Shown here: in pieces, positions 1 through 9,355 of the stretch
Position numbering within the stretch: the first letter of the stretch is position 1
How the letters are laid out: each line of letters opens with the position of its first letter
NCBI RefSeq assembly: GCF_002013465.1
Contig: NZ_MAFC01000008.1
Coordinates: 310,001 to 374,000, forward strand
Length of the DNA: 64,000 bases
From: Mycobacterium sp. D16R12
Lineage (GTDB): Bacteria > Actinomycetota > Actinomycetes > Mycobacteriales > Mycobacteriaceae
Direction of reading: 5' to 3'
Made by a program: the position numbers and the translations under genes
Notes under the pieces: model-generated
What the model saw: only the letters and a program-made list of their open reading frames with translations
Databases searched by the model: none
What the model was told of the DNA's origin: nothing

Positions 1-1095
1 TCGGAGTCGGATCTCCTCGAGGGCCTGGAGTACCTCGCCGGGAGTGTCGCCGCTTCTCTGCATCTGGTCTTCAACTTCAGCGCTGAGCACCCGGTGTTGC
101 TCAGCGGCACAGGCCCGTTCACCAAGATGGGGCTCGATAATCCGGATTTTCTGTACTTCGCCACGCAGATCGACGGACGCCATGACTACGTGCTCAGCGG
201 TACTCGCGGCAGCACTGTCGACCTCAACTTCCAGCTGCTGGACAGCGACTACACCGACACCGGAATACCGGGCAGCGTCACCGCCTTCGACGATCGCGAC
301 CTGGTAATCGCCGAGGACGGCGGCTACCGGGTGAGCATCGGGGCAACGCCAATGGCGGACTGCCACAAACACATCCCGATCGCGGGGCGGCCCGCGCAGC
401 TGATCGTCCGGGAGGCCTACAACGACTGGTCCGAAAGACGTGGGACGGTGGTGATCAGCCGTGTCGACACCATCGGCAAGGGGGCGTCGCCCCTCACCAA
501 AGACTTCATTGCCGGGCGATATGTCGGCGCCGGGATGCACTTGGTCAATCGGGTGAAAACATGGCTGCAGTTTCCGCAGTGGTTCTATATGAACAATCCC
601 GCCAACGTCTTCGAGCCGCCGCGCATCACTCCCGGCGGGCTCGCCACCCAATTCTCGTCGGTGGGCTACTTCGAACTCGAACCTCACCAGGCCCTCATCG
701 TGACCGTGCCGAAATCCGATGCACCGTACCAAGGTTTCCAGGTAGGCAGCATGTGGTACGTGTCGCTGGACTATGCCAACCATCAGACGTCGTTGAACGC
801 GCAGCAGTCGCATGTGGACCCCGACGGCATGATCCGGCTGGTGATCAGTGAGCAGAACCCCGGTATTGCCAACTGGATCGAGACCGTGGGACACCGCCGC
901 GGGTTCCTGAAGTTCCGCTGGCAGCGGACCGACCGCCCCGTCCTCGACGAGGATGGCCCCCGCGCCGAGGTGGTGGATTTCGACCGTCTCCCTGTTACCT
1001 TGCCGTTCTACGCCGATAGCGCCGTATCAGCGCAGCAGTGGCACACCCGCATCGCCGCACGGCAGAGTGCGGTGGCAGCGCGGATGTTGGGATAG
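1..1095 (+). CDS. DUF1214-like conserved protein (5' end outside window)
   Basis: The reading frame is open from the first base and ends with TAG, leaving 364 residues; the start lies before the window. The C-terminal half (about residues 230-330 of the visible part) resembles DUF1214 proteins, with a small beta-rich fold ending in HRRGFLKFRWQRTDRP. No signal peptide can be judged because the N-terminus is missing. The function is not known; such proteins are often annotated only as conserved hypothetical. A full-length DUF1254/DUF1214 lipoprotein occurs elsewhere in the window at 28.1 kb, so the fold is present twice. The gene converges with the DUF4229 gene across a 27-nt gap. Confidence 0.7.
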   Translation, partial: SESDLLEGLEYLAGSVAASLHLVFNFSAEHPVLLSGTGPFTKMGLDNPDFLYFATQIDGRHDYVLSGTRGSTVDLNFQLLDSDYTDTGIPGSVTAFDDRDLVIAEDGGYRVSIGATPMADCHKHIPIAGRPAQLIVREAYNDWSERRGTVVISRVDTIGKGASPLTKDFIAGRYVGAGMHLVNRVKTWLQFPQWFYMNNPANVFEPPRITPGGLATQFSSVGYFELEPHQALIVTVPKSDAPYQGFQVGSMWYVSLDYANHQTSLNAQQSHVDPDGMIRLVISEQNPGIANWIETVGHRRGFLKFRWQRTDRPVLDEDGPRAEVVDFDRLPVTLPFYADSAVSAQQWHTRIAARQSAVAARMLG

Positions 1096-1122
1096 CGGGC
1101 CGCAGTGCATGCTGCGATGCCG

Positions 1123-1452
1123 CTAAGAGGCGTCCTCGTCGCGGACTCGGTCTTGTGGCTTTTCCCCGCGCAACCGGGCCTGCAGATCCGCGCGCTCGGC
1201 CCGGCGCCGCTCGTCGACGACGGCGATGCTGGCGGTCACCCGGCGGCGCAGCGGTGCAAACACCGCCATGCCCAACGGCAGCGCGATGATCAACGCGAAC
1301 AGAACCGCGATCGCCAAGGGGAAGTCCTCGTACCCGATGAGCCGGGCCAGCCAGAAGATGACGAACGTCAGGACGACCGCGAGACCCAACCGCGCCAGCG
1401 TGTACAACGCGATATCGATAGCGAGCCGGCTCCCCGGCGACCGTTCAGCCAC
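1123..1452 (-). CDS. DUF4229 small membrane protein (Rv0531-like)
   Basis: A protein of 109 residues with two hydrophobic helices (about residues 20-42 and 47-70), followed by a charged cytoplasmic tail rich in Arg, Asp and Glu. Size and layout fit the actinobacterial DUF4229 family, represented in M. tuberculosis by Rv0531. The role is unknown. The start is GTG at the right end. It lies divergently from the 53-residue gene at 1529, as in M. tuberculosis where Rv0530A and Rv0531 are adjacent, which supports both small genes. Confidence 0.75.
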   Translation of the reverse strand: MAERSPGSRLAIDIALYTLARLGLAVVLTFVIFWLARLIGYEDFPLAIAVLFALIIALPLGMAVFAPLRRRVTASIAVVDERRRAERADLQARLRGEKPQDRVRDEDAS

Positions 1453-1528
1453 GTCACCACCTTATCGCTGCGCCGAACACCAGCCTTGGCCGCGCGTATA
1501 TTTGGAGTCAGTTGTTCAGGAGGCTCTT

Positions 1529-1690
1529 GTGTACTACGTGCTCATCGCGGTCGTGCTCGGCGCGCTGGTCTACGCCGGATGGCGGATTAGTCAGTCGGTC
1601 CCGACCCGTCCGCACACCCGCGTGACCGGCCCCGACGACGACCCCGAATTCCTCTGGCGCATCAGTAAGGACGATCCGTCCGAACACTGA
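1529..1690 (+). CDS. Small single-pass membrane protein (Rv0530A-like), 53 aa
   Basis: An open frame extends much further upstream, but the real start is very probably GTG at 1529. A perfect AGGAGG Shine-Dalgarno sits at 1518-1523, five nt upstream. The protein has one N-terminal membrane helix (YYVLIAVVLGALVYAGWRI) and a hydrophilic acidic C-tail ending in DDPSEH. It matches the size and place of M. tuberculosis Rv0530A. The function is unknown. Confidence 0.75.
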   Translation: MYYVLIAVVLGALVYAGWRISQSVPTRPHTRVTGPDDDPEFLWRISKDDPSEH

Positions 1691-1724
1691 AAGGTTGTGC
1701 GGCCGGCGGCCGCACAACCAACGG

Positions 1725-3251
1725 CTAGCCCTGAAACGTCTGCTGTTGCTGCTGGCGCTGTGTACCGGTGAAACCCTGCGCGACGACGGCGGCCAGCTCG
1801 ATGAGCGAGCGACGCGTCGCGGGCCGGAGCCGGTCGAGGCTGATCTCGGCGCCTTCTTCCAGGTGCGGATCGAACGGCACCAAGCGCACCGCACGGCACC
1901 GACGCGAAAAGTGATCGACGACCTTCTGCATGTCGACCTTGCCCGAACGCGGACGCACCGCGTTGATGACCGCGACCGAGCGGCGCACCAGCTCCCGATG
2001 CCCATGCGCATCGAGCCAGTCCAGAGTGGCGGAAGCACTGCGTGCACCGTCCACCGAGCCGGAGCTGATCACCACGAGTGTGTCGGCCTGCTCCAGCACC
2101 GAGGACATCGCCGAGTGCATGAGTCCGGTGCCGCAGTCCGTGAGCACGACGCTGTAGAAGCGCTCAAGAATCTCCAGCGTGCGCGAGTAGTCCTCGGCGC
2201 TGAACGCTTCGGACACCGCGGGATCGCTTTCCGACGCGAGCACCTCCAGACGGCTCGGTCCCTGTGAGGTGTAGCTGCGGACATCGCTATAGCGCTGGAT
2301 CGAGTTGGCATCCCGCAGCAGGTGGCGCACCGTTGCCGGCGTCTCCAGGGGCACCTTCTGGCTCAGCGTGCCGCGGTCCGGGTTTGCGTCGACGGCGATG
2401 ACCCGGTCACCGCGGATGGACGCGAAGGTCGCACCGAGGGTTGCGGTGACGGTGGTCTTGCCGACGCCTCCCTTGAGGCTCAGCAGGGCGATCTTGTAGC
2501 AGCCCTGCAACGGTTGATTCACCTGAGCGACGAGGTCGTTTTCCTCCGTCTTCTTGGTGCCCTCACCGAGGTTGATCGTCCCGAACGACGCACGGTAGAC
2601 GGTCTTGCGCCAACCCGCGGACGGTGCCGGCTTGTGCGGGCGCAACAGTGCCGACGTGGACAGGTCACGTGAGGAAGGCGGCAGCTCGGGCCGAATCTGC
2701 GATCCGATACCGGTTTGCTGGCCGCCGACCGGGGTGTAGTACCGGGAGCCGCCGACTGGCGGCTGCTGGGCCTGCTGGGGGATGCCCGACGCGGGGGTGT
2801 CGCTGCCCCAGCGATCCGCCGTGAAGGGTGTCAACTGTGCGGGCCGCTCTGCCGAGTCGCTGAATCGGTTGTCAGCCCTAAAACCTCCGGGGCCGCCGTG
2901 TCCGCCGGATGACCCGACCGCACCGACCGCTGTGGGATCGATGTTCTCCTGCCCACCGGACGGAGTGAAATCGAGCGGCGCGAACGAGCCGCCGAGTGTG
3001 TTGAGCGACGGCACCGAGGGATCGTGCCCACCCAGGCCCGCGATGTCCTGCTGCGGCGCGAACGGATCCTGGAACGGGATCGCTTGGAACTGTTGGGTCA
3101 TCTCGTGGGGCTGCTGCGGCGCGCTCTGGCCATACATCACCGGCTGCGCGGGCTCCTGTGCTGCCCACGGCGGGGCCGTTGGTCCGCCCTGCGCCTCGTC
3201 GGCGTATGGCGACGGTCCATCCGGCGCGCGGTGCGCGGGATAGTCAGACAT
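1725..3251 (-). CDS. MinD/ParA-type ATPase with disordered N-terminus (Rv0530/EspI-like)
   Basis: A protein of 508 residues. About 240 N-terminal residues are rich in Pro, Gln, Gly and Ala and probably disordered. A P-loop domain follows with the deviant Walker A motif KGGVGKTT near residue 260, then VIAVDANPDRG, and VLTDCGTG as the Walker B-like segment. The architecture and the linker (QPLQGCYKIALLSLKGG) closely resemble EspI (Rv3876) of the ESX-1 locus and its paralogue Rv0530. The C-terminus ends in a run of glutamines. It follows ccsB in the same direction with a 137-nt gap and probably has its own promoter. The start ATG has a GGGGGA ribosome site. The partner of this ATPase is unknown. 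Confidence 0.85.
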   Translation of the reverse strand: MSDYPAHRAPDGPSPYADEAQGGPTAPPWAAQEPAQPVMYGQSAPQQPHEMTQQFQAIPFQDPFAPQQDIAGLGGHDPSVPSLNTLGGSFAPLDFTPSGGQENIDPTAVGAVGSSGGHGGPGGFRADNRFSDSAERPAQLTPFTADRWGSDTPASGIPQQAQQPPVGGSRYYTPVGGQQTGIGSQIRPELPPSSRDLSTSALLRPHKPAPSAGWRKTVYRASFGTINLGEGTKKTEENDLVAQVNQPLQGCYKIALLSLKGGVGKTTVTATLGATFASIRGDRVIAVDANPDRGTLSQKVPLETPATVRHLLRDANSIQRYSDVRSYTSQGPSRLEVLASESDPAVSEAFSAEDYSRTLEILERFYSVVLTDCGTGLMHSAMSSVLEQADTLVVISSGSVDGARSASATLDWLDAHGHRELVRRSVAVINAVRPRSGKVDMQKVVDHFSRRCRAVRLVPFDPHLEEGAEISLDRLRPATRRSLIELAAVVAQGFTGTQRQQQQQTFQG

Positions 3252-3258
3252 CGATCCC

Positions 3259-3270
3259 CCAATGCATTGG
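3259..3270. promoter_or_regulatory. 12-bp perfect palindrome in leader of the MinD-like gene
   Basis: CCAATGCATTGG is a perfect dyad 8 nt upstream of the MinD-like ATG, next to the GGGGGA ribosome site. It may be an operator or an mRNA element. A chance palindrome cannot be excluded. Confidence 0.3.
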
Positions 3271-3388
3271 TTGGATGTGCAGTTCGGACACGGAGCGCCC
3301 GGAACGACTGTTCAGAAGGACTCAGCATCGCACCCTATCGCAGGTGTGATGAACCGATCTGGCGGAACAGCTCCCCCAGACCTCCCGC

Positions 3389-4363
3389 CTAGCTCACCCC
3401 AGCGTACGAGTGCAGACCGACCGTCACCAGATTCACAAAGAACAGGTTGAACACCATGGCCACGAATCCAGCCACGTTGATCCACGCCGCCTTCTTGTCC
3501 CGCCACCCGGCAGTGGATCGTGCATGCAGGTAGGCGGCATAGATGACCCAGGCAACGAAGGAAACGGTCTCCTTGGGATCCCATGCCCAGAACCGCCCCC
3601 ATGCCTCCTCGGCCCAGATGGCACCAAAGATCACCCCGAACCCGAAGATGGGGAAACCGAAGATGGTGGTCCGATACGCCAACGTGTCCAACGACTGGGC
3701 ATCGGGTAGACGCTGCACCAGGGTGTTGTCCGGGAAGTACATCTTGACCAGGAACAGGATGCTGGCCACTCCGGCCACCATGAACACACCCGACCCGAGA
3801 CTCACCACCGACACGTGGATGGGCAGCCAATAGGACTGCAGGGCAGGCATCACCGGCGCGGCATAGGTGTAGAGGTATCGGCCGGACACCGTCAGCAGGA
3901 TCAGCACCGGAATCAGCACGAAGACCCAGAGTGCCCGGCGTCCTTCTGCGCTGTTCGCGCGCGGGCGCAGCACCACGGCCGCCGTGACCAGGCCACACGC
4001 ACAGGTCAGGTTGATGAACTCGTACATGTTGCCCCAGGGCACCCGGGTCGTCGCCACGCCGCGCAGCACGATGCACGCCAACAGCAGTCCGATGCCCAGA
4101 TACACGAGCGCCAACCCGGCGCCACCCACCCGCTCGCCGAGTGGGCGCTTGCCCTGCGGCACCACCAGCCCCGGCTGATTCTCGTCGGCGGACAGCACCT
4201 CGCCACCGGAGCTGACGAGCTCTCGCTGGGCGGTCTTGCTGCTCTGCCGGTAGGCCAGCTCGATGGCCAACAGCACCAGCGCACCGACCATCACCACAAT
4301 CGCCGAGGTGAAGGCGTAGTCGGAGAACCTGGCCAGATTCACATCGATATTGGTCGAATTCAT
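3389..4363 (-). CDS. ccsB: Cytochrome c maturation protein CcsB (CcsA/ResC family)
   Basis: A polytopic membrane protein of 324 residues and the haem-handling half of the system II cytochrome c synthase. The WWD haem-binding region is visible as EEAWGRFWAWDPKETVSF, followed by a conserved membrane histidine region. About eight hydrophobic helices can be drawn. Together with ResB it exports haem and ligates it to CXXCH apocytochromes on the outer face of the membrane. The ATG overlaps the resB stop by 4 nt (ATGA), so the two are translationally coupled. It corresponds to M. tuberculosis Rv0529 (named ccsA there). Confidence 0.95.
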   Translation of the reverse strand: MNSTNIDVNLARFSDYAFTSAIVVMVGALVLLAIELAYRQSSKTAQRELVSSGGEVLSADENQPGLVVPQGKRPLGERVGGAGLALVYLGIGLLLACIVLRGVATTRVPWGNMYEFINLTCACGLVTAAVVLRPRANSAEGRRALWVFVLIPVLILLTVSGRYLYTYAAPVMPALQSYWLPIHVSVVSLGSGVFMVAGVASILFLVKMYFPDNTLVQRLPDAQSLDTLAYRTTIFGFPIFGFGVIFGAIWAEEAWGRFWAWDPKETVSFVAWVIYAAYLHARSTAGWRDKKAAWINVAGFVAMVFNLFFVNLVTVGLHSYAGVS

Positions 4364-5955
4364 TCGGCATCCTCATCTTTGTGGCCGTTCCCGGCCCTTA
4401 CGACGGGCAGATTCTCAAGGCAACGGTGGCACAACCGCTCGAATTCATCGCCCCAGCCGGAGCTGTCGGTGCGCGCCAGCCCTCCCAGCTCGATGTTTAC
4501 CGTACCTGCGGCCGCTCCCGGGGTCAGCCTCGCCCAGACTCGACGGCGCTTGATGATGAGCGAAACCACCAGGCCCGCCATCATGGTCAGTGCGAAGATG
4601 AGCACCCACAGTTGGGCGGGGTCGCGGGACACCTGCAGATTGACGAAGTTGACGGCGCCGTCGAACCTGACGATGGTGCCGTCATTGAGCTTGACCGACT
4701 GCCCCGGTAGCAGGTTGGCGCGCGCCACCTGATTGAGCCGTTTCTGCTCGATCATCCGGGGATCGAGCTCGAAGATCGACTGGGCGCGACCCGAGTCCAG
4801 CCCGGTGTCCCCGCGATAGATGTTGATGGCCACCGCGGGCTTGCGCATCTCCGGAAAGCTCGAGGAGAGCAGGGTGCCGTGCAGTTGTTCCGTCGGCGCG
4901 AACAGACCCTGGATGGCTATCTGGTTCTTGCGACGCACATTGGGATCCGGATAGCTGCCTGCCGGAGGATCGATACGCACTGCCCCCGAAGACAGCAGGG
5001 TGGTGGGGTCGTCCGGTCGCCACTGAATGGTCTCGCTGCGTTGACGCCCGTCCGGGAAGGTCACCGTGAAGGTGGGCGCATATCCGTAGCCGAGCAGATA
5101 CACGCGGTTGCCGTTGACGCGCAGCGGATGGTTCATGGCCAGCCGTTCCGGCCTCCAGACATTGTTCTGAAGGTCGTCGCCCGCCTGGTATTCGATGTTC
5201 GATTCGAATGAATGCGCCTGTCCCGAGGCAAGATAGGTGGCCTTGAAGTCTTTGACCTTGACGCAGATCGGGTCCAGGCTGGTGCCGTCGACGGTGTTTC
5301 CGGCCCGGAACGAGTCGAAGGCCGCAGGCGATGACGAGCAGAATCCCGGGCCGTTGTTGGCGATGACGATGACATTGCCCTCGTACCCGAAGAGCTTGCC
5401 CACCGCGAACGCGACCAACAGGCCGACCAGGGAAAGATGGAAGACCAGGTTCCCGAACTCGCGCAGATAGCCCTTCTCCGCGGAAATCTCGGTGATCTCG
5501 TCCTTCTCGCGGGTGGTTCTGCGCCAGCCCTTCAGCTGCCCCTCGATGGTCGACGCGACGTCGGACTGGTCGGCCCGCACCACTGCGTCCTGGTGTTTGG
5601 GCAGTCGCCCCAGGTTCCGTGGCACCGGAACCGGCTGCGCACGAAGGGCCTTGGCGTGCTCGACGGTCCGGGGAATGATGCATCCCACCAGTGAGACGAA
5701 GAGCAGAACGTAGATCGCCGTGAACCAGAAGCTGGAGAACACGTCGAAGGCCTGCACCCGATCCAGCCAGGGACCGATGGTGGAGTGTTCTGCCAAGTAC
5801 TCGTCGACCTTGGCCTGGTTGAGTGCACGCTGCGGCAGCATCGCGCCTGGTATCGCGCCGAGTGCGAGCAGCACCAGCAGCGCGAGTGCGGTGCCCATCG
5901 ACGTCAGGCCGCGCCAGGTGTTGCGCACGTAAGCAAGGAGACGCTTGGCGATCAT
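4360..5955 (-). CDS. resB: Cytochrome c biogenesis protein ResB
   Basis: A protein of 531 residues (Rv0528 is about the same length). Membrane helices lie near the N-terminus (after MIAKRLLAYVRNTWRGLTSM) and around residues 70-95 and 165-190, then a large extracytoplasmic domain, then a last helix near residue 460. ResB and CcsB together form the haem lyase. The frame is open upstream through ccdA, but the sequence TAGTGATGATCGCC places the start at ATG 5955 (or GTG 5958, overlapping the ccdA stop). Confidence 0.93.
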   Translation of the reverse strand: MIAKRLLAYVRNTWRGLTSMGTALALLVLLALGAIPGAMLPQRALNQAKVDEYLAEHSTIGPWLDRVQAFDVFSSFWFTAIYVLLFVSLVGCIIPRTVEHAKALRAQPVPVPRNLGRLPKHQDAVVRADQSDVASTIEGQLKGWRRTTREKDEITEISAEKGYLREFGNLVFHLSLVGLLVAFAVGKLFGYEGNVIVIANNGPGFCSSSPAAFDSFRAGNTVDGTSLDPICVKVKDFKATYLASGQAHSFESNIEYQAGDDLQNNVWRPERLAMNHPLRVNGNRVYLLGYGYAPTFTVTFPDGRQRSETIQWRPDDPTTLLSSGAVRIDPPAGSYPDPNVRRKNQIAIQGLFAPTEQLHGTLLSSSFPEMRKPAVAINIYRGDTGLDSGRAQSIFELDPRMIEQKRLNQVARANLLPGQSVKLNDGTIVRFDGAVNFVNLQVSRDPAQLWVLIFALTMMAGLVVSLIIKRRRVWARLTPGAAAGTVNIELGGLARTDSSGWGDEFERLCHRCLENLPVVRAGNGHKDEDAE

Positions 5956-5957
5956 CA

Positions 5958-6749
5958 CTAGATCGGCAACCTCGCGTCCGAGACGAATGAATCGCGAACC
6001 CAGGAGACAAAATCCGCCCATACCCCGGTGACCAGAGCGATCCCTACCGCCAACAGTGCGATACCACCGATGATCTGGATGGTCCGACCGTGCCGTCGCA
6101 GCCAGTCCATACCCCGTACCGCGCGCGCCGAGCCGAAAGCCAGCAGCAGGAACGGGATTCCCAGCCCCAGGCAGTAGGCGATCACCAGCATGATCCCGCG
6201 CGCCACATCGGCACCCTCGGTGGCCGATGCCACCGCGACCACACCGGTGAGGGTCGGACCCAGACACGGTGTCCACCCGAGCGCGAACACCGCGCCCAGC
6301 AGCGGCGCTCCGGCCACCGTGGATATGCGGCGCGGCGTGAACCGGAAATCACGCTGCAGGGCCGGCACCAGCCCGATGAACACCAGCCCCATCGCGATCG
6401 TGATCACTCCCCCGATACGTTGCAGCAGTAGCTGATTGGTGATCAGTGTGGTCGTCATGCCCATCACGGCCACGGTGCCCAGCAGGAACACCGCAGTGAA
6501 TCCGGCCACGAACAGCAACGCAGATCCGGTGACCCGCAGCCGCGCCGTCCGGGCACCGGCACCGTCCTCGCTGCGGTCGTCGGCACCCACCACGGCGGCG
6601 AGGTAGGACAGATAGCCGGGCACCAGCGGGATCACGCACGGCGAAGCGAATGACACCAGCCCGGCCAGCGCACAGGCGCCCAAAGCCAGCAGCAGTGGTC
6701 CGCTGATTGCCGCGTCCTGGAATGCGGAGCCGGCATCGGCGAGGATCAC
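5958..6749 (-). CDS. ccdA: Thiol-disulfide transporter CcdA
   Basis: A protein of 263 residues with six hydrophobic helices. The two redox cysteines lie in [16 protein letters not shown] (helix 1) and [10 protein letters not shown] (helix 4), the hallmark of CcdA/DsbD-beta proteins. It carries reducing equivalents from cytoplasmic thioredoxin to the lipoprotein encoded just upstream, which keeps the CXXCH motif of apocytochrome c reduced. It overlaps the upstream gene's stop by 4 nt and the resB start by the shared TAGTG. It corresponds to Rv0527. Confidence 0.95.
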   Translation of the reverse strand: MILADAGSAFQDAAISGPLLLALGACALAGLVSFASPCVIPLVPGYLSYLAAVVGADDRSEDGAGARTARLRVTGSALLFVAGFTAVFLLGTVAVMGMTTTLITNQLLLQRIGGVITIAMGLVFIGLVPALQRDFRFTPRRISTVAGAPLLGAVFALGWTPCLGPTLTGVVAVASATEGADVARGIMLVIAYCLGLGIPFLLLAFGSARAVRGMDWLRRHGRTIQIIGGIALLAVGIALVTGVWADFVSWVRDSFVSDARLPI

Positions 6750-7357
6750 TTCGCCACTCCCGCGGGATCTTGCGCTGATTCTTGCGCCACGCGCTGAACC
6801 ACTGGCTGCAGATCTTGGGTCAACAGCTCGCGCAGGAACACCGCCGCCACCCGATGCCGGCGATCCAGCACCAAGGTCGCGGGAATGGCCCCCGTCGGGA
6901 ACTTCCTGCCGAAGGCGATGAGTGTGCGCATCGACGGGTCGTAGATGGATGGATACGGCACCTTGCGGTCGGTCACAAAGTCCTGCGCCTTGGTGATCTC
7001 GTTGTCCCGGACGTTGATGCCGAGAAATTCGACGCCTTGCGCGTGGGTGGCCTTATAGACGTCTTCCAGTGCCGAGAACTCCGAGCGGCAGGGCCCGCAC
7101 CATTGCCCCCACACGTTGATGACGACGACCTTCTCGGAGAAATCGTTGAGCGAGAGCGTCTTTGTGGGGTCCAGCAGGTTCGGCCCCTCGATCAGACCGG
7201 GGGTCTGACGGGCCTCGGGCGGGTCGTAGAAGATATCGGTCTTACCGCCGGGTGAGACGAATTGGAACTGCCCGCCGCGCGCCACCGCGTCATCACCGGT
7301 CGAACACCCGGTGATGAGCAGAACCAGCGCGGACATCGCCGCGACCACACGTCGCAC
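6746..7357 (-). CDS. TlpA/ResA-type thioredoxin lipoprotein
   Basis: A protein of 203 residues. A lipoprotein signal peptide ends at LLITGC (residues 14-19). The thioredoxin active site is WGQWCGPC, and the later Pro-containing segment is [13 protein letters not shown]. It is anchored on the outer face and reduces apocytochrome cysteines, receiving electrons from CcdA encoded next. The start is GTG. A gap of 3 nt separates it from the phosphatase gene, and it overlaps ccdA by 4 nt, so it is part of the hemL-to-ccsB transcription unit. It is homologous in place to Rv0526. Confidence 0.92.
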   Translation of the reverse strand: MRRVVAAMSALVLLITGCSTGDDAVARGGQFQFVSPGGKTDIFYDPPEARQTPGLIEGPNLLDPTKTLSLNDFSEKVVVINVWGQWCGPCRSEFSALEDVYKATHAQGVEFLGINVRDNEITKAQDFVTDRKVPYPSIYDPSMRTLIAFGRKFPTGAIPATLVLDRRHRVAAVFLRELLTQDLQPVVQRVAQESAQDPAGVAK

Positions 7358-7360
7358 TAG

Positions 7361-7963
7361 CTACCCTGCCGGTTCCGAGTACACGACGTCGACAAACTCG
7401 TCCCCGTCGAACACCAGCGAGGTGAGTGAGGCGACGTTGCACTGGCGTTTGCGTGGGTCGTGCCACAGTCGCTTGCCGAGCAGGTACTGGCGCGCGGTCC
7501 ACACCGGCAGCTGATGACTCACGCACACCACCTCGGAGCCCTCGGCACGACTGCGCGCACGGTCGATCGCCGACGTCATCCGGGATGCGATGTCGCGGTA
7601 TGACTCTCCCCAGGACGGGGTGAACGGGTCGCGCAGCTTCCACCAGTTACGGGGGTCGCGCAACGCGCCGTCGCCCACCGACACCTTCATGCCCTCGAAG
7701 GAGTTACCGGCCTCGATGAGGTCGTCGTCGGAGATGATGGTGAGCCCATGGGCCTCGGCGATGGGCGTGGCAGTCTGCTGGGCGCGCAACAGCGGTGACG
7801 CCACTACTGCAGTAATCTCGTTGCCCCGCAGCGACTCTGCCACCTTCGCGGCCTGCGCCTGCCCCTTGTCCGACAACCGGAAATTCGGCAGCCGGCCGTA
7901 CAGAACCCCTTCGGGGTTGTGTACCTCGCCATGGCGCATCAAATGAACGATGGTGCGGGTCAT
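7361..7963 (-). CDS. Histidine phosphatase family protein (Rv0525-like)
   Basis: A protein of 200 residues. The phosphoglycerate-mutase-like catalytic motif LMRHGEVHN is at residues 8-16, with a second-His region VVCVSHQLPVWT near residue 145. The substrate is unknown; the family removes phosphate from sugars, nucleotides or proteins. Only 2 nt separate it from hemL and 3 nt from the thioredoxin lipoprotein, so it is co-transcribed with haem and cytochrome c genes, an arrangement shared with M. tuberculosis. Confidence 0.88.
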   Translation of the reverse strand: MTRTIVHLMRHGEVHNPEGVLYGRLPNFRLSDKGQAQAAKVAESLRGNEITAVVASPLLRAQQTATPIAEAHGLTIISDDDLIEAGNSFEGMKVSVGDGALRDPRNWWKLRDPFTPSWGESYRDIASRMTSAIDRARSRAEGSEVVCVSHQLPVWTARQYLLGKRLWHDPRKRQCNVASLTSLVFDGDEFVDVVYSEPAG

Positions 7964-7965
7964 CT

Positions 7966-9303
7966 TCAGTTCTCCTCGACAGAGGCCGCGGCACGAGCAG
8001 CGGCGGGCAAAGCGTCGGCAATACGGTCGAACGCCTCGTCATCGAGGGCGGTGGAAACAAACCAGGTCTCGAACGCACTCGGCGGCGGATACACGCCGCG
8101 GCTCAACAATGCGTGGAAGAACGCCGGGTAACGCCACGTCTCTGTCGCCTTGGCGCCCTGGAAGTCCTGCACCGGTTCGGCACCGAAGAAGAGGCTGAAC
8201 ATGCTGCCGGCCCGGCCGATCTGGTGCGCCACCCCCTCCGCGTCCAGGGACGCGGTGATCAGAGCGATGATCGCGTCAGCGTTACGATCAAGTGTTTCAT
8301 AGGCTTTCGCATCCGCCGCGCGCAACGAAGCCAGCCCCGCCGCAACCGCGATCGGGTTACCGGACAGCGTTCCCGCCTGGTACACCGGGCCAAGTGGCGC
8401 GAGGCCCTCCATGATGTCGGCGCGACCGCCGAACGCCGCGGCGGGCATGCCACCGCTCATCACCTTGCCGAAGGTGACCAGATCACCGGCAACCTGGTCT
8501 ATCCCGAACCAGCCCGAACGGCTGACCCGGAAACCCGTCATGACTTCGTCCATGATGAGCAGCGCCCCATGGCTTTCGGTGATACGCCGCAGCCCGGAGT
8601 TGAAATCCGGGGCGGGTGCGACCGTGCCCATGTTGCCGGCCGCCGCCTCGGTGATGACAGCGGCGATCTGATCGCCTTGTTCGGCGAAAGTTCGGGCCAC
8701 TGCGCCGATATCGTTGTACGGCAACACAATTGTGTCGGCCGCGGAGGCACCGGTGACGCCGGGTGAGGAAGGCAGACCCAACGTTGCGACACCGGATCCG
8801 GCGTCGGCCAGCAGAGCGTCCACATGCCCGTGATAACAACCGGCGAACTTCACGATCTTGGGCCGACCGGTGAATCCGCGTGCCAGGCGCACCGCACTCA
8901 TGGTGGCCTCGGTGCCGGAGTTGACCAGACGCACCTTTTCCACCGGCGCTACGCGATCGACGATCTCGCGCGCGAGATCGATCTCACCCTCGACGGGTGC
9001 GCCGAAGGACAGCCCATCCTTGGCGGCCCGCTGCACGGCCTCCACCACGGCGGGGTGCGCATGACCGAGGATCAGCGGACCCCAGGAGCAGACCAGGTCC
9101 GCGTATCGGTTGTCGTCGACATCGGTGAGCCAGCATCCCGAGCCCGACCTGATGAACCGCGGCACGCCGCCGACCGCAGTGAAGGCACGCACCGGCGAGT
9201 TGACTCCACCTGGGATGACGGCCGAGGCTTCGGCGAACAGCCGTGCGGAGTTGGGCGTCGCGTCGGGCAGCGATGGGCCGCTTGCGCGATGAGCATCAGA
9301 CAC
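7966..9303 (-). CDS. hemL: Glutamate-1-semialdehyde 2,1-aminomutase
   Basis: HemL makes 5-aminolevulinate from glutamate-1-semialdehyde, the step after HemA in the C5 haem pathway. The PLP lysine is in [16 protein letters not shown], and the N-terminal signature [12 protein letters not shown] is present. GTG 9303 is chosen (445 residues). A longer GTG start at 9339 is possible but would begin inside a 21-bp palindrome and add 12 residues. It is the first gene of an operon with the phosphatase and the cytochrome c maturation genes, which links haem supply to haem use. Confidence 0.93.
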   Translation of the reverse strand: MSDAHRASGPSLPDATPNSARLFAEASAVIPGGVNSPVRAFTAVGGVPRFIRSGSGCWLTDVDDNRYADLVCSWGPLILGHAHPAVVEAVQRAAKDGLSFGAPVEGEIDLAREIVDRVAPVEKVRLVNSGTEATMSAVRLARGFTGRPKIVKFAGCYHGHVDALLADAGSGVATLGLPSSPGVTGASAADTIVLPYNDIGAVARTFAEQGDQIAAVITEAAAGNMGTVAPAPDFNSGLRRITESHGALLIMDEVMTGFRVSRSGWFGIDQVAGDLVTFGKVMSGGMPAAAFGGRADIMEGLAPLGPVYQAGTLSGNPIAVAAGLASLRAADAKAYETLDRNADAIIALITASLDAEGVAHQIGRAGSMFSLFFGAEPVQDFQGAKATETWRYPAFFHALLSRGVYPPPSAFETWFVSTALDDEAFDRIADALPAAARAAASVEEN

Positions 9304-9334
9304 GGCATCCAGTGTCTCAGCTGGCGCCAAATCC

Positions 9335-9355
9335 TCCACTACAGGGTGTAGTGGA
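9335..9355. promoter_or_regulatory. 21-bp palindrome upstream of hemL
   Basis: Two perfect 9-bp arms, TCCACTACA and TGTAGTGGA, flank a GGG spacer between the stop of the nitroreductase-like gene and the hemL start. It could be an operator with a TACA-N3-TGTA core or a short terminator hairpin for the upstream gene. No U-tract follows, so an operator is preferred. Confidence 0.45.

Noticed and set aside
3312..4376. Long minus-strand open frame (354 codons) over ccsB
   Set aside because: Arg/Gly/His-rich composition typical of a shadow frame; ccsB in the other frame has clear membrane helices and the WWD motif.
4682..6010. Open frame of 442 codons on the minus strand over resB
   Set aside because: Shadow of resB, Arg/Gly/Ala biased, no family features.
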